Both the position numbers and the translations under genes were made by a program. From Pseudo-nitzschia pungens (taxonomy: Eukaryota > Bacillariophyta > Bacillariophyceae > Bacillariales > Bacillariaceae), in contig CM074758.1 in the NCBI GenBank assembly GCA_037355855.1, positions 1,709,001 to 1,773,000 on the forward strand: 64,000 bases of DNA. Reading direction: 5' to 3'. Of the stretch, positions 34,818 to 46,569 are shown piece by piece (within the stretch, counting starts at the first letter, position 1; each line of letters starts with the position of its first letter). The notes beneath the pieces were generated by a model, which worked only from the letters and a program-made list of their open reading frames with translations, was not told where the DNA came from and searched no databases.

Positions 34818-35730
34818 GATAGAGGGAAATGCGAATATCGCTGGTTTTGTTCCGGATGAGTTATTGAATTCATGTAGGTACCGAGACCATACCGGTACTC
34901 TGCCATCCAATCCCAAAAGAAAAAGGAGTTTTGTAGAAACGTTGCAGTTTGAAAGCCCGTTCTGACCCAGTTGATATTCCACAATACGACCGACACTCCG
35001 ACCGTTCGAAGTTCGAATGAGGAAGAAAATACGAAGCAGTGTTTCTTCGGTCGTCGTCACGCACCTCCAACTACGTGTACGTAAGCCTACGTAGGTGATC
35101 GTAAGAAGAACAATTATCGAACTTGGAACCGAATTTAAACGTACGATGTGGTAGGGACTCGACGTAGAAAAGGTAAGGTTAACTATTAAAAAAAATATCA
35201 TGAGAACGTACGAGTAAGCTACGTAACCTTAATTTGTACGTACTGTACGAAGGAATTTCGTTCAGTAATCTTATTCGTAAATCCACACGAATGAATCAAT
35301 CTCAATCAAGACCTCCTGCCAGTAAAAAAGGAGGACGCTTGAGGGGGCATTTTCGAAAATGGGAAAATTGGACTATCAGGAGCGCAAGCTTGCGCACTCG
35401 GGATATAACAAAAGAAACTATCATCTGTCGCATGGCGCGCCAAAATTATCTAAGCCTTATATACGCCAATCTTGTAAAATTTAAGTCCCGTTCAAAGAAC
35501 ATCTCTCTTTGAAGTTGAAAATAGATGACAAAGTGAGATTGATTACAAGCCGATTATCAATACTTTCATAGAACCTCCTTAGGGCGCATATACTATAAGA
35601 CAACTATCTAAAGGGCTGTGGTGGTGTGTCGGTCTGGGAAGCTTCTGCAGAAATTTTGGAAATTGCCGAAGGGTCCCCTTTTTTACTGGGAGGTCTCAAC
35701 GACTCATCTCAATCGTCATTCGGATCAGGA

Positions 35731-35871
35731 GTAAGGTCTACCGGTACGAGTAACCTTACTCCTATTATTACTACAAAATTCATATCAGCTGTCCCCCGGT
35801 TCTACATCCCCAACTACTAATTTCTACGGAAACCTGGGGACAGCTGATAGGAATTCCGTAGTAGACCTTAC
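35731..35871. mobile_element. Small foldback/MITE-like hairpin element
   Basis: The ends are an 11-nt perfect inverted pair (GTAAGGTCTAC / GTAGACCTTAC) and the arms continue with TCAGCTGTCCCC against GGGGACAGCTGA. At about 141 bp without coding potential it has the form of a miniature inverted-repeat element or a long hairpin. Confidence 0.6.
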
Positions 35872-36473
35872 TATTTACTGCTTCGCACGAAGTATTTTTT
35901 CGACAGTTGCGTCATCTTGGCATAGTAACCGTGATTTAACTAGTTGATAGAAAGAGGTCTGCTGGCCAATCGAGAAATTCGGAAACTTCGCCAAGTAAGC
36001 TAAGGTCTTACCGTACGACACTGAATTTGTAATTTGTTGAACAACGGCAACCGCAAGAGTAACCTTACGGTAACATTGTTACGTGTGCGTGTTCTTTTAG
36101 AAATTTGACAATTTTGCAACAAAATGTGAAGATATCCAGTATGTTGCTGTGGAGTATGCTAGTGAGTATAATGCTGGGTCCCTGGTGTGTAGGGATCTGC
36201 ACCAGAGCTGCATACCTTAGCATCCAACAGTAACTGTCTACAGGGTGCCAGGCTCTTTGCTAAGCAGCAGCCTCAGCAACAGGCTCAGCAAGCTACTGGT
36301 GTAACAGGGTGCTATGGGATAGCTAGTATCAGCTCCGGATACCTAGTTCTAGCACCCCCAGCATACGGTAGTACCAATCCATTCATACCCGTGTGAATAT
36401 TCTTGTCGGGTGCGGAAGAAGTGTACCAGTGCTACTTCTTTTGGATAAGAATAACGACGAGTCACCAGTATGG

Positions 36474-36495
36474 CTACTAGTAGTACTACTAGTAG
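36474..36495. repeat. 22-nt perfect palindrome CTACTAGTAG...
   Basis: A perfect palindrome built from CTACTAGTAG and TACTACTAG units, related to the one near 18354. No gene overlaps it. Confidence 0.8.
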
Positions 36496-38278
36496 TACTG
36501 TTTTGAAATTACTATTACTAGACTACTACTGAAAAGCTACACCGCCTAAGCGTCAACGCACATACCGCAACGTTCTTCCAATTCATTGCTACAATTTTAT
36601 TGAAAGAACCTATTATTGTACACCTGTGTAGTATTGGTTGGTCGCTCCAAAACCTTCCCTTTATCACCTTGCAATGTCGTGCTTGTTGATGACTGTCATA
36701 CTTTTCGGTGATGGTCAATACTTGCTATAATTCAAAGAACTCTAATCGATGGTCGTCCACCAGCAGTCATTCTTGCAAACGAAAACCTTCCTGCACCTCA
36801 TCGTTATCGGTCTCGTTGTTGCCTGCTTGGTCTAGGGGTTTGCATATGGCTACTGGGACATTCTCGAGACCATCCTCGAGATAATTCTCGAGACAATCTT
36901 CAACGCCCAGCACAAATTCAGCTTCTGGGACATTCTCGACACCATCCCCGAGATAATCCTCGACACCCATAACTTCAGCATGAGCTTCATTATCGTTCTG
37001 GACCGCTTCGATATTTGCGATGCCCCGATCTCTGTCAAAATCTCCGTTCCAATTAGCGAAAATCGTAGCAATCGTAGCAAGTACCGATCGACGAACACCA
37101 GCAAGGATTGCCAGCATCGTTGCCGAAAATCGTTTAAAGATCGAAATTGTTATTGTAACGACGTTGATTCGTTCTGGAACGGATAAGAAATAATCATTGT
37201 CACGAGTTGGAAGATTGATGCGATTTTGTCGAAAGCGTAATCGGGAAAAGGTTCAGGTCAATGACGAACGTAATGATACCTACGGACACTGGGAACGGAA
37301 ACGGCGCACCATCCAGCGGCAGCAATCACGACATTGTCTAGCTTGCAATCCCAGCAATCGATTTTTTTCTCACATCAACAGCAGCGCCAATTCGAACGGC
37401 AGTGGAAGCTACCATGCCTCGTCATATCATGCGGAATGACCCTATGTTCCGATCCCACATCATGTCCCGGTCGGAAGGCCTCTATCCTTACCTTTGCAGA
37501 TACTCTACCTGATTGATTTTCGGGAAATAATAATGAACACATTCATGATCACGTACAATGCACGAGCAAATACAAGTCATGCTTTTGGGACGTGTCTAGA
37601 GAACTTGCTTCAACAATACGAAAAAAATCTTGGAAATACTGTGCGTATTGAATAAGGTTACCGTTGTTATTACGTGTACTTTTTCCCGTAGGAAAGAAAT
37701 CCAAAGAAGACCAAAGAAGGAAGTGTAAATCATTTTTATTTATTTATTTTTTGCGAAGTTCGTACAATTCATTTTTTACGACTCAATCATTATTTTCTCA
37801 CTCACTCATTATTTATTCATACACTCTATGGTAGCTACATAGAATACAATACATATGATTAATACTTCTCGATCATATTACTTGGTAGATTTTGTTTTCT
37901 CTCCCAAAAATTAACAAAAAATGAAAATGGGACCAAAAGCTTTTTGGCAATCGTGTTTGTGTGGAAAGATGGGACTTCGAAACTTTGCTTCAGTCGTGAT
38001 GGGTGATGTCGTCTTTTACGAATGATGGACGTGTGTTTTTTCGTTTTTTCGCAAGTCAAATAAGAAGCCGAAATCGAAGATCGATTGTTTGGATTCCTAC
38101 CGTCTCACTCCACTTTCGCGGTACGAGTATTCGGGCGAAAGGTTGAAACGAGAATGCAATTGTTCACTTGAACCAAACGCGACTGACACTCCTGTTAATA
38201 ACATCTGTGACAACTTTCTCGACGCTCCGTAAGACCATCACGATAGAAAAAGCATCAAGTTATCACCCTGATACTAAT

Positions 38279-40944
38279 ATGGTTCCACAGGAAGAATGTC
38301 TTGTTCTAAATGGACAGCCATCATCAAATAATAATAGTAGTAATAAAACAATAAGGAGAGCCCGCAGCTTTCCGGGATTGTCCATGATCACACGTTTGGC
38401 AGCTGATGGGAAGGCGTCGGAGGTTGTGGTGATCTCGCCTCTAGAAAGCCAGAGAACTTTGAGTGAATCTGGTGAGGATACTGGATGGCCCCTGAGGTTA
38501 AAAATCAATCGATGGGCCCTATGGTTGTTGGCTTTTATAGGAGTTTTAATCGGTCACGGCACAGTATCAATCACTCTGAAACACAATGGTATCATTGCGA
38601 AAGACCTGCACGACATTGTCTCCGAGCGTGTATCGCCCGTCGCTGAGCGCGTAATTCCAGAACTCCAGCAGCGATTAGAGTTGTTTGAAAACAGGATGCT
38701 TGATACACTCGAAATGGCACGATTATATGGCTCCCAATTTCAATGAAACGCTTTTTTGGAGGAGGATGGATTCAACCGGGTTAAATCGAGAGAACATTGC
38801 CATGACTGCGACGACACATGAAAAACTACGTCCTGGCTTTCAACTCGCACAAAAATATGGAGCAGAAGGCAATTATCCCGTGGTAATGGTGCCGGGATTC
38901 ATCACAAGTGGATTGGAGGTTTGGAAAGGCAAATCATGTATGAGAAATTTCTTTCGAGAACGGGTATGGGGAGGTCTTTCTTCGGCGCAGTATTGGCTTC
39001 GGGAACGCTACTGCATTATGGAGAACCTTGCCCTTGATCCGTTTACTGGAGGTGATCCGGAAGGTATCAAACTGCGATCTTCACAGGGTTTTGGAGCAGC
39101 CGATTTCTTTGTTGGAAATGATTGGATGTGTAAGTAACACGATCCAGTATCTAAAGGTTTCCCCATCGTCTCTTTTGTGACAAAAGATGCACTGCATTCA
39201 AACATTTCCACTAACATGTGTTTTGATCCTTTGATTGATAGGGGGTAACTATTGGGTATGGTCAAAGATTCTTGAGAATCTAGCGGATCTAGACTACGAT
39301 GCCGACACAATGACTATGGAGGCCTACGATTGGCGTTTGGGAATGAAAATGTTGGAAGATCGCGATCATTACTTTACACATTTGAAGAACAAAATCGAAG
39401 TTTATCACCAAACGGCCGGTAAAAAGGTCGTCCTCGCGTCGCATTCCATGGGATCAATTGTTGTACACTACTTCTTTGCATGGGTTACAGAAAGCAAAAG
39501 ACGAGGTGGAGGTGGAGGTGGAAAGAAATGGGTTGACGAGCATATCCATGCATATGTAAACATAGCCGGTTCTCACCTGGGAGTCCCGAAAGCTGCCAGT
39601 GCCCTCATGTCTGGAGAAATGAGCGATACAGTCTTTATGGGAGGTATCGGTAGTGTAATCGAACGATTTATTCCTCGCAGGGCTCGGAGAGATCTTTGGA
39701 CCTCATGGGGGAGTCTTTGGGCGGTATGTGATTGTCCGCATTTGATTGTGCTTCAAAGGTTGTTTTTGTAAACGACTATGAAAAATCACCATCTAACTGT
39801 TTTGTATTCCTTATTTCCTGATAGATGTTTCCCAAGGGCGGTGATGCCCTTTGGTCCGTCGGAGCCGACTTTCCCCAGAAAGAAACCTGCGATAGCACTA
39901 CTGCAGAGGATACCTGCCCGTGGCATCAAAATGAAATTAAGAAAAATCTGTTCGTGCTATCCCCTGGTAGCGACAGCGATGGAGGAACGAACAATCCTAT
40001 CCACTGCAACAGAAATGATTTATTGCACCATGAGAACGAGCCAACCGTGAATCACGCTCTCCAACAATTTGCTTCCCGAGTGGGTCATACAACACAAAGC
40101 GTCATAGACTTCTTGTTGACTTATGGAGGTGGTCTCGGTCCCGAAACATCTCCGGCCAAATTGTATTCGTTCGGCCAAAACGAAAGAGAGAAATCGTCTA
40201 GCAGAACCTGGCATGACATTACCCAAACACCACTCCCCTACGCCCCGAAAATGAAGATCTACTGTTTGTATGGAGTTGGTGTAGATACCGAACGAGCATA
40301 TTTTTACAAACGCAATCTGGGAGATCAAGGTCTGTTTGCAAACGAAAATAGTAGTGATGACGGCAGCAACATCACCCCAAGGGCTGCCGATCCGCCCTTC
40401 ATATTGGACACGAGCATCGAAGATCCCGACGACAATATTGTGCACGGAATCAAGTACACCGACGGCGATGGGAGTGTCCCGCTCCTGAGTTTGGGGTACA
40501 TGTGTGCTGGTCCTTGGCGAGACAGGAAATCGGGAATGAATCCTTCTGGCATCGAAGTCATTACACGAGAATATATGCACCGCACCGAGTTCCAGGCAGA
40601 GGATCCATTGCGGAAGGGTCCATATTCCAGCGAGTGAGTTTTGGCTGGGTTTGGTTTGGTTTGGTTTGTCTTGAACGAGTCACGACTCTTGTTTTTGGTC
40701 CTCTATCGTTTGCCTTGTCTGACCCGACACACTCGCGTTTTTCTTTTCGTCGCGGATCGCTGTACTCAGGCACGTCGACATTCTAGGGAACCACGACATG
40801 ATGGAAGATTTCATGAAAATCGTTACCGACAAGGAGCTGGACTCGGTAACGGACAAGTTCGAGAGCGATATCGAGGGCGTCGTGCAACGAATCAGGGAGC
40901 ATCCCGAAGGAGGGCTCCCGCACCCGAAAAAGGGCTGGCGCTGA
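38279..40944 (+). CDS. PDAT: Phospholipid:diacylglycerol acyltransferase (PDAT, LCAT family)
   Basis: About 745 residues. Firm exons are up to 39129, then 39242-39723, 39825-40633 and 40770-40944. An N-terminal membrane helix (WALWLLAFIGVLIGHGTVSI) places the catalytic domain in the ER lumen, as in yeast Lro1. NYPVVMVPGFITSGLEVW, AYDWRLGMKMLEDRD, the nucleophile elbow ASHSMGS, the Asp motif DGDGSVPLLSLG and the final HVDILGNHD give the full Ser-Asp-His triad. Known reaction: acyl transfer from phospholipid to diacylglycerol, making triacylglycerol. The elbow is Ser-His-Ser-Met-Gly rather than Gly-His-Ser. The N-terminal junction is unresolved: the frame changes by +1 between 38630 and 38765. 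Candidates are an intron 38683-38761 (79 nt), an intron 38628-38694 (67 nt), or one extra C in the CCC at 38733-38735. Confidence 0.87.
40649..40672 (+). repeat. (GGTTT)n run in PDAT intron 4
   Basis: Four to five units of GGTTT directly follow the donor in the intron 40634-40769. A longer run of the same unit lies in a GPR107-like intron at 45791. Confidence 0.75.
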
Positions 40945-41149
40945 ACCAATGCCCCGGAGAAACAAACGACAAACAGCGACAATATCCCTTCATACATATA
41001 TGTATAGTTACGTAGAGCATTTTTGGATCACCGCACTGTGTTGATCCGTGGCTTTGGAAACCCTTGGTTTGGACCAGTCCAAGGTGTCACCGAAGCCTTG
41101 CAATAGAATTGTAAAATATCCTAATAATAAAACACGGTTCTTTACGACA

Positions 41150-43040
41150 CTACTTTATTAGCAATACCGCAATGCCCCACGATGCTGCTATCCGTGCCGG
41201 TGCCTCATTCGCTTTCCCTGGTTTCCGGTCCGTCGCCGAACCGCGTTGTTCGATGACGACGTAGTCGTCGACGCCCCTGCCGTCGGCACCCCCCATGTTC
41301 TTGGCGTCCTGGTCCATGTGCTTTCTGCACTTGAACTTGGTTCGCATCCAATCGTTGCTGCCATCTTTGTCGCCACCGTCGGCATCGGTCTCCAGGACCT
41401 GGCCGTGGTAGGCCGCAGAGGTCGCTCCCGCCGTCGCCGTCGTCGTGCCGGCTCTTGCTCTTGTTCTTGCTCTCGCTTCTGCTGCCGGTGGTCACCTTTT
41501 GTTGAAACGCCTTGAACCGGGCCATGGTCTCGTCTTCCCGCTGCTGCTTGCTGCTCCCCTTCTTGTTGCTGTTCTTGCCGGCGTACCTGGCGCGGCGCGC
41601 CTCGACGAGACTCGTCTTTTTGGCCCTCTTTTCTTTTTTCGCGTCCTTCGCGGCGGCGGGTTCGGGACGGCCGCGACCGGCGGTGCCGTTGGATGGCGGA
41701 ATCGCGTCTCGCGCCGTTGCCATCTTTCGGTCGGCCCGAGAAGAAAACGCGGGCTGTTGGTGGGAATTGCTGCTCTTGGGATTCGCCGTTTCACCGTCTG
41801 TTTCCAACGAAGGTTTCGGCGTGTTTTGGGCGATGGGTGTTGCTGCTGTTGCTGCTGTTGTTGTTGTTGCTATTGTTGCTGTGTCTATTCTCGTCGTTGT
41901 CGTTTCTTTCGACCGTTCTTGTTCTTCTTGTGCAACCCTCGTTGCCTCCGCGGGCGCAAGCTCTTTGACGACCGACGCGGATGGGATGGATGTTTTGGCC
42001 GAAAGGGATTTGCTGTTCAATACGTCGTGGCTGCTCTGCATCTTTTTCTTTTTCTTGGAAACCACCCCACCACCGGCACCTCCTCCTTCGCCATCGCCAT
42101 CGTTATCGTTATCGCCATCGTCGCCGTCGTCGTTTTCGTTCATTTCTTCCCCAAAACTCAGCAGGCTCGTGTTTCGGACCCCCTTGCGATTCTTCTTTTT
42201 GCGCTTGCGGTTCGAAGCCTCCCCCCCGCCCCCTCCCGTTCCCGGCGCGGTCGATGGATCGACGGTCCACGGCACGAGCGACCGATCCTGCGTGGGCGCC
42301 GGTGCCGGGAGGGCCGGCGGCAGATCCACCGCCAGGATCTTGGTCCGCAGAATCCTCGGCGCCTCCGAGAGGATCCGCGGCCGGAAGTTTCGGGCGTCGC
42401 GGTCGTCGGCCTCGTTGTGGTAAATGTCGGCCCGGCCGATCCGCAGGGCATTGAAGATTGTCGGGCCGGTGATCCCGCCGAAGCACACGTGCTTTCCGTC
42501 CAGGTGGGAGGCCTCGTCGAGGGTGACGAAGAACTGGGGCTGCAGCCGGGCGGTCACCGCCGATGGGTCGTCGTCGTTATCGCCGTCGTTGTCGTCGGTG
42601 GTTTCCAGTGCCATGGCGATCTGTCCCCGGTGGTTGAATCGGATGCGGCTGTTTAGCTCATACTGCCGGCGGGCCAGGGCCTGCGCCGCCTGGTGTTTCT
42701 CGCGATACCGCTTCGACGGGGGTTGGTTCCACGGATGACCGGATTCGTCGGTGTCGTTTTGATCCTGATCCTGATCTTGATCTTGGTTTCGATTTGTATT
42801 TGTATTTGGATGGTTGGCGGCGCTCTGCCGAAATCTGGCGTCCCCCGTTTGGATCAAAAAGTTCGGAACGATCCGGTGAAAGACGAGATTGTCGTAGAAG
42901 CCGTCGACGCAGAGCTGCAAGAAGTAGCGGACCGTGTGCGGGCACTCCCTGCACCACAGGTGGATGGACAGCGGACCGGCGGTCGTCTCGAAGACTACCG
43001 AGCCGCTGGTCTGCGGTTCCGTCGCGTACACCTGGCTCAT
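41150..43040 (-). CDS. CWC27: CWC27-type spliceosomal cyclophilin
   Basis: Two exons, 43040-41496 and 41398-41150, giving 597 residues. The start, MSQVYATEPQTSGSVVFETT, matches CWC27, and the cyclophilin fold is spread over residues 1-230 with an inserted Asp/Gln run (FYDNLVFHRIVPNFLIQTGD; IRFNHRGQIAMALE; QPQFFVTLDEA; HVCFGGITG). The active-site region is altered compared with active cyclophilins, as in human CWC27, so prolyl isomerase activity may be lost. Then come TSLLSFGEEMNEN and SSHDVL, which are CWC27 signatures, a basic helical part, and the C-terminal DWMRTKFKCRKHMDQDAKN and DDYVVIEQ. These last motifs lie in a shifted frame; a 97-nt GT-AG intron (41399-41495) restores it, or a 1-nt indel in a GGG run would. 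Role: a component of the activated spliceosome with CWC22. Confidence 0.85.
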
Positions 43041-44160
43041 GCTGATTGCGTGTTGTGATTGTGATTGTGCCGGTAATTACCGCAAGTACGGTAGCTGAAC
43101 AGTGCGACGCGTGGCTTCTGTTGCAATCTCAATCGATGCAATCGTGTCACCAACGGTTTGTCCATTGTGGAGGGAGGATGGAGGATGGATCACATCACAC
43201 GACGGAGAGATGAAACTCCAACAAGCATCACGAAAAAAAATCGCAATTATTACTTCGGGGGATTTTCCCTATTTCACAAAGGTCGTTGGGGGAGGAAGAG
43301 AATTTTCGCACCAGGACGAAAAGGTCCTTCACGACACGCTCCTGCTGGCTTCCTCGTTGCGCATTGGTGAGTAAAGTAACTTACCGTACACTAAGACTTA
43401 TTCATTGTAAGCATCTACGGTACGATTACTTTGAACTTGTATGACCATGTTAACACAATACGTAGTACGAAGTAAACCTTAGTTACGAGCCAGGGGGATA
43501 GAGGCTAGAAAGGCTTTCCTACCGGGTAAGTTACCTGCACTCCTACCGTAGCTACAAGCCTTGCACGATTTAACCCCTAAAAATAAGAATTAGTAGTACG
43601 AATTTCTCGTACATTTACTCGTACAAGTAATCGAAGACATTTCAGATTGAGATTGATTGATGATGATTCATTCATTCATTCTCTCTCAAATCAAGATGGG
43701 GTGCAGCGAAAAGGTTCTCGTAAACCTTACTGTGTTGGTAAGGTTATCGCATGCCTTCCAAAGCATTCGTAACTTACGGAGAGTGTCGAATAGTAATTCG
43801 TTGAGGATTTTTTTTTTTGTACAAGTAAGATTTACCGGGTTCAAGTACACTCTTACCGGTACGGTAATTACTGGGACGAACTCTCGCTTCGTATTACGAA
43901 GTACAATTTTAAAATTACTCCCATTGCCTAAAAGACCCCGTTGCACGAGTGGATCTTGGGAAATCAACGCAGCAAAACAGCATTGCCGCAACACCCAACC
44001 CAAGCACGACACAAGCTCACCACTGCGGTCACCTAGTCATTGATTCCCCGCACAAAAAGACAATCGATCGATCCATTGATTGATTCATTGATTCATTCAT
44101 TGATTCATTCATTGATTTTTTCATTCTCGGATTGATAGTTTGTTGTTGATACGGTACACC
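43041..44160. other. Divergent promoter region
   Basis: 1.1 kb between the heads of CWC27 and the GPR107-like gene. It carries an ATTGATTC microsatellite at 44071-44127 just before the second start, and many GTAAG/CCGGTA words at 43370-43870. No gene is called. Confidence 0.4.
44071..44127. repeat. (ATTGATTC)n microsatellite in leader of GPR107-like gene
   Basis: Imperfect tandem ATTGATTC/ATTCATTG units 35-90 bp before the ATG at 44161, probably within the 5' UTR or core promoter. Confidence 0.8.
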
Positions 44161-46569
44161 ATGAAGCGACAGTCGTTGCCGGTGTCCACAACCACGCTTT
44201 TCGCTCTCGTGGCGGTCACCACCATGCTGGGAGCCACGACGGAAGCGCTCCGGCACAGCTATCACACGCGGCGCGATCACCGCGGGTTGATCGGTCCCCT
44301 CGGTTTCCCCTTTGGCTTTCTGGAGTCGGGCCACTACAACCTGACCGTCTTTGATTTTCAGCTCTTCGCCCCCAAGCACAAGCACAATCACGACGACGGG
44401 GGGACCCACGACGGCAAAGACGGCGCCAGCGACGAAGACGGCGCCAGCGGCGAGCTGCAATTGTCGGACGTCCTGGACAACATCAAGGGCGTCGGATTCG
44501 TGCTCAAGCCATTCGAGGACGAGGCCCATTTTTTTCGTTACATGGACCGCATTGCGGCGGATCCCGGCCGGTGCATCTTTCAGGACTTTCTCGACAAGAC
44601 CGACTACGATGCCATGGACGCGTACGACGAGGACGATTTTACCTATTCGTTCGGCGAGTACGACGATTTCCCGGACTTTTTCAACGACGATGGCAGAAAC
44701 TACGGGGATCGATACTACTCGGGCGACCAACCACGACTGCGGCTGAGGAAGCTCGCCGCCGACGTTGGCGTTGACGCTGACGCCGACGATGCCGATGCCG
44801 ATGACCAGGGACTCGGGGAAGCCCACTACAACGAGGTGACGGGAAAGCTGGACGGGATCTTTCTGGACATGCTGCCCCGTTCGCGGTGGAGCCCACACGT
44901 GCCCTCGGTCGCGTACAACTTTGCAACGGGTGAGGCGGGCCTCTACTTTTTGATCTACCAGGTGTGCTACAACGTAGAAGAGGGCAGCGAAACGTACGTC
45001 AAGGACGACAACCTCTACGACATTCACAGCCGGTTCGAACTCGACTTTCACTTCTCGAACAAGGACATGTTCGGTCACGTTTCGTATTTGCCGCGCGGAG
45101 AGATGGTGAGTGACTCAGCAGGAAATTCCTATTGCCGTGCCGAAGGGTGGTGGAACGCTATTGTTTGGATTCGATTGCTTGGCGCACTCGTCACTGAACA
45201 AGAACAACAACAACGACAACAACAACGACAACGACAACGACATCTCGATTGGCCTCGTTGGTTTTCTTTCGTTCGCTTGTTCCTTTTTATTTATTTTTTA
45301 TTTTGCTTGCGCAACAGATCTTGCCGTGGCTGTTTTTCCTGTTTTCGATCATGTACGCCGCGTGTCTCTTCGTATGGCAGACCCACATCCATCGGATCAA
45401 AGCCGGACAATCGGGGTTCTTTGACACCGGCGAGCAAACACCATCAACCACGACGACGACAGCGATTCCCGGCGGCAACACCTTCGATACACCCACCGTT
45501 TACCCAATCCATTACCTGATGGGGGTCCTGTTGGCACTCAAGTTTTCGTCGTTGCTTTTTGAATCGATTCGATTCCATTACTTGCGTGTCACGGGACACG
45601 CCGTCTTTTTCTCGGCCGTGTATTACTTCTTTGCCTTTTTGAAAGGAATGACGCTGTTCACCGGTACGTTGCGTCACGTTGCGTCGCGTCGCGTGGTCGT
45701 GATCAATGCCTTTTTGAAGCGCAAGATTGCTATGAACATGTCTGGATCTCACAATATATTCTCGTATTGTGCTTGTTGCATCCGATGTTGTGGTTTGGTT
45801 TGGTTTGGTTTGGTTTGGTTTGTTTTTGATCCATGATTTGCACACTGTGAAACAAACAACAGTCATTTTGCTGATTGGGTCGGGTTGGTCGTTTGTTAAA
45901 CCATTTCTCAGCGAACGCGAGAAGAAAATGATCTTCGGAATCTTGGGCTTGCAAGTGATCAACAATATTGCCATAGTCGTGCTCACCCAAGAGACGGAGG
46001 GGGAAATAGCATTTGACACGTGGACAGCATTGTTGCACCTGGTGGATATTTTGTGTTGCTGCGCCGTTCTCATCCCCATTGTTTGGCAGGTGAATCAACT
46101 GGAAAAGAACATGGAACAAAACCAACACAAGAGCGGGGACGACGAAAACCGTGGAGAGGAAGAGGATTCCTTCATCAACAACAATGCCGACGATCACATT
46201 CCGGAAGACGAACTCGACGACGCGGGCACGGAAGAAGGCGACGAAACCCAACCGATCCCCGACGCACGCCTGGCCGCCAAGCTCAAATTATTCCGATCCT
46301 TTTACCTGCTGGTAATTGCCTATATTTACATGACCCGGATCGTGGTGTACTTGTTTGCGGCTACGCTCAATTACAAACATACCTGGATTCGGTTTTTCGT
46401 CGTGGAATTGACCACAGTTGTCTTTTACTGTTCCGTGGGGTACATGTTCCGACCAATGATCGAAAATCCCTACACGCACATCCGAAAACGAAGGCGAGGC
46501 AATGACGAAGGAGCAGCTCAAGTGGAAATGAAAAAGATAGATCCCAGCACGAAGACCGCCTTGGATTAA
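44161..46569 (+). CDS. GPR107/GPR108-like Lu7TM membrane protein
   Basis: Three exons: 44161-45105, 45318-45663, 45863-46569, giving 665 residues. A signal peptide (TTLFALVAVTTMLGATTEAL) is followed by a lumenal domain of about 290 residues with an acidic low-complexity insert, then seven hydrophobic helices: PWLFFLFSIMYAACLFVW, YLMGVLLALKFSSLLFES, FFSAVYYFFAFLKGM, VILLIGSGWSFVKPFLSERE and others. The ILLIGSGWSFVKPFL...EKKM motif and overall layout match the Lung seven-transmembrane (GPR107/108) family. In animals these sit in the Golgi and act in membrane trafficking; G-protein coupling is debated. The loop before the last helices is acidic and long. The start is the first ATG followed by a signal peptide. 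Confidence 0.87.
45205..45241 (+). repeat. (CAA/CGA)n run in intron 1 of the GPR107-like gene
   Basis: An ACAACAACGACAAC-type run inside the intron 45106-45317. Confidence 0.7.
45791..45822 (+). repeat. (GGTTT)n run in intron 2 of the GPR107-like gene
   Basis: About six tandem GGTTT units in the intron 45664-45862, the same unit as in the PDAT intron at 40649. Confidence 0.85.

Larger units (their letters stand above)
34818..38278. other. Repeat-rich gene-poor region, 3.5 kb
   Basis: The longest gap in the window. It holds a hairpin element at 35731-35871, a 22-nt palindrome at 36474-36495, a block of differing composition at about 36140-36390, and a 116-codon minus frame with internal repeats at 37117-36767. 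No gene is called. The promoters of the CaaX gene and of PDAT lie at its two ends. Confidence 0.4.

Noticed and set aside
41445..42656. 403-codon plus-strand frame opposite CWC27
   Set aside because: Composed of Leu/Ser/Arg runs made by GC-rich repeats read backwards; it is a shadow of the CWC27 gene.
6473..43040. A shared programmed +1 frameshift in REV3, QSOX2, PDAT, CWC27 and the 6.5-kb gene (REV3 even shows TCC TGA C, like antizyme)
   Set aside because: All jumps were +1, which was striking. But GT-AG introns with matching phase put REV3, CWC27, QSOX2 and the 6.5-kb gene back in frame, and REV3 then aligns with known Rev3 linkers. Only PDAT is left, with several splice options.
44029..45078. 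349-codon minus frame opposite the GPR107-like gene
   Set aside because: Val-rich shadow caused by strong codon bias of the real gene on the other strand.
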